64,000 nucleotides of DNA from Pantanalinema sp. GBBB05. Its GTDB lineage: Bacteria; Cyanobacteriota; Cyanobacteriia; Leptolyngbyales; Leptolyngbyaceae. The stretch lies in NCBI GenBank assembly GCA_016743235.1, contig VRZD01000017.1, positions 62,001 to 126,000 of the forward strand, in the 5' to 3' direction. Below, one piece after another: positions 62,792 through 64,000 of the stretch (its first letter is position 1; every line of letters begins with the position of its first letter). Both the position numbers and the translations under genes were made by a program. The notes below the pieces were generated by a model. The model was not told where the DNA came from. It ran no database searches and saw only the letters and a list, made by a program, of their open reading frames with translations.

Positions 62792-64000
62792 ATGAATACC
62801 AATCGTTGGACACGACGAGAGTTTGTGCTGGGTATGGGCGCGACGATCGCGGGTTTGGGAGTCTCCTCCTGTACTATCAGTGGAGATCGTTCAGCTCAAG
62901 GACTGACTGAAGAAGCGTTAGCGATCAAGCCGGTAATCAGATCGGAAGATTTGGAAAAGCCGGATATTACGGTGGGCTATGTGCCCGTAAATGATTGTGC
63001 GCCGTTTGCGATCGCTTGGAAGAAAGGCTTCTTTCGTAAGTACGGCTTAAATGTGCATTTGAATCGGGAAGCGAGTTGGGCAACCTCACGGGATGGCGTG
63101 ATTTTTGGGCGGTTAGATGCGGCTCCAGTGGTATCTGGTGCGGTCACGAATGCTCGAATTGGGGCGGAAGGAGCCCGTCATGCGCCGTTATGTGCCGGAA
63201 TGACAATTCATCGACATGGCAACGCGATGACCATGAATAAAGCCATGTGGGATTTTGGCTTGCGTCCCTGGTACGAATACAACGGGGACTTAGAAGCGTT
63301 CGGACGGCAGTTTCGTGACTTCTTTGAGAGTCAACCACCAGAAAATCGCGTTTGGGCAGTGGTGCTCAGTTCATCCATTTATGAATATTTCATTCGCTAC
63401 CTGGCAGCGGCGGCGGGGGTTGAACCAGATAAGGAATTCCGGATCATTATCGTGCCACCCCCCCAAATGGTGACAAATGTGCGGATTGGGGCAATGCAGG
63501 GCTACATGGTGGCTGAACCCTGGAATACACGGGCGATTCAAGGGAATGCCGGAGTTGGTTTCACCTTTGCCCAAGGCAAGGAAATCTGGTTAGGGCATCC
63601 CGATCGCTTACTGGGCGTGATGGAGGATTTCATCGAGCAAAACCCCAAAACCTACCGCGCTTTACTGAAAGCCATGATTGAAGCCTGCCAGTATTGCAGT
63701 AAGCCGGAAAATCGGGCGGAAGTGGCGGAATTGATTACCGATCGCTCGTTTACCGGAGCCAAACCCAAAACGGGCGCGATTGATAAATATACCCGTCCAG
63801 CGATCGTCGGTGACTACAACTATGGTGGGTTTGATGGCAAAGATCGGACGGTGTCATCACCGGATACCACCCTGTTCTTTGACCTACCACCCAATGTTCC
63901 CCAACGACCCGGAGAGACTTCTACCTTTATGTGGCGCTCTAAGAGTCTGTGGCTGATGACCCAGGCGGCTCGCTGGGGGCAAATTAAAGCCTTTCCCAAA
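62792..64000 (+). CDS. NrtA/CmpA-like substrate-binding protein (cut by window end)
   Basis: At least 403 residues from ATG 62792; the frame is open at the window edge. The N-terminus has a twin-arginine-like RREF followed by a hydrophobic run and a lipobox-like GVSSC, so it is probably a lipoprotein. The mature part matches the NrtA/CmpA/SsuA family: DITVGYVPVNDCAPFAIAWKKGFFRKYGL, SWATSRDGVIFGRLDAAPVVSG, FRIIIVPPPQMVTNVRIGAMQGYMVAEPWN and NPKTYRALLKAMIEACQYC. Ligand could be nitrate, bicarbonate, cyanate or an organic anion. It forms a transporter with the upstream permease; the ATPase is presumably just outside. Confidence 0.85.
   Translation, partial: MNTNRWTRREFVLGMGATIAGLGVSSCTISGDRSAQGLTEEALAIKPVIRSEDLEKPDITVGYVPVNDCAPFAIAWKKGFFRKYGLNVHLNREASWATSRDGVIFGRLDAAPVVSGAVTNARIGAEGARHAPLCAGMTIHRHGNAMTMNKAMWDFGLRPWYEYNGDLEAFGRQFRDFFESQPPENRVWAVVLSSSIYEYFIRYLAAAAGVEPDKEFRIIIVPPPQMVTNVRIGAMQGYMVAEPWNTRAIQGNAGVGFTFAQGKEIWLGHPDRLLGVMEDFIEQNPKTYRALLKAMIEACQYCSKPENRAEVAELITDRSFTGAKPKTGAIDKYTRPAIVGDYNYGGFDGKDRTVSSPDTTLFFDLPPNVPQRPGETSTFMWRSKSLWLMTQAARWGQIKAFPK

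Noticed and set aside
1..64000. Frequent GCGATCGC octamers as a repeat family
   Set aside because: This is the HIP1 sequence, a known genome-wide feature of many cyanobacteria and not specific to this locus.
1..64000. CRISPR arrays, tRNA or rRNA genes
   Set aside because: No regularly spaced repeats and no cloverleaf or rRNA blocks were recognised by eye; a covariance scan would settle tRNAs.

Overview
This window looks like a chromosomal stretch of a cyanobacterium, probably a filamentous Leptolyngbya-like form. The evidence is the very frequent octamer GCGATCGC (HIP1) inside and between genes, a cyanobacterial-type cytochrome oxidase (ctaCDE with ctaA and ctaB), and many small families typical of cyanobacteria: DUF3181, DUF3598, CPP1-like J-domain proteins, low-complexity-tail membrane proteins and a PerM/AI-2E transporter. 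Coding density is high and both strands are used in short blocks. I see no rRNA, tRNA, CRISPR array, prophage or complete insertion sequence.

Layout. 1-8 kb: the end of an unknown gene, a thioredoxin-like ferredoxin, a His-rich CobW GTPase, cysS, a PerM-like transporter, ilvE, and an ABC-2 exporter pair. 8-14.4 kb: a respiratory island, with ctaA-ctaB (heme A synthesis) on the minus strand diverging from ctaC-ctaD-ctaE on the plus strand across a 0.65 kb spacer. 14.5-21.1 kb: small accessory genes, including tsaB, a secreted RNase Sa-type ribonuclease with its barstar inhibitor, and a glycosyltransferase. 21.4-28.8 kb: purL, purF, glyA (purine and one-carbon metabolism) and a WecA/MraY-like sugar-phosphate transferase. 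28.8-37.6 kb: conserved small proteins, thrC, a Ser/Thr kinase next to a paralogous pseudokinase, and an OmpR-type regulator. 38-43.3 kb: a CPP1-like protein, a RodZ-like protein, a second glycosyltransferase and ftsX. 43.3-45.2 kb: a putative toxin-antitoxin pair followed by a protein with poly(ADP-ribose) glycohydrolase (PARG) motifs. 45.2-56.8 kb: a HELGH membrane protein, secA, a diheme cytochrome, two histidine kinases (one degenerate), tsaC, a CAP-domain protein and a DUF3598 protein. 57-61.2 kb: a 1402-residue SNF2-family ATPase. 61.3-64 kb: a MITE-like palindromic element, a ydaO-type (c-di-AMP) riboswitch with a Shine-Dalgarno-masking hairpin, and an NrtB/NrtA-like ABC transporter cut by the window end.

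The most notable items are the ydaO-class riboswitch leader in front of a nitrate/bicarbonate-like transporter whose permease gene comes first, the PARG-like protein beside a toxin-antitoxin pair, and the kinase-pseudokinase tandem. Gene functions are inferred from recognisable motifs and family resemblance. No database search was run.
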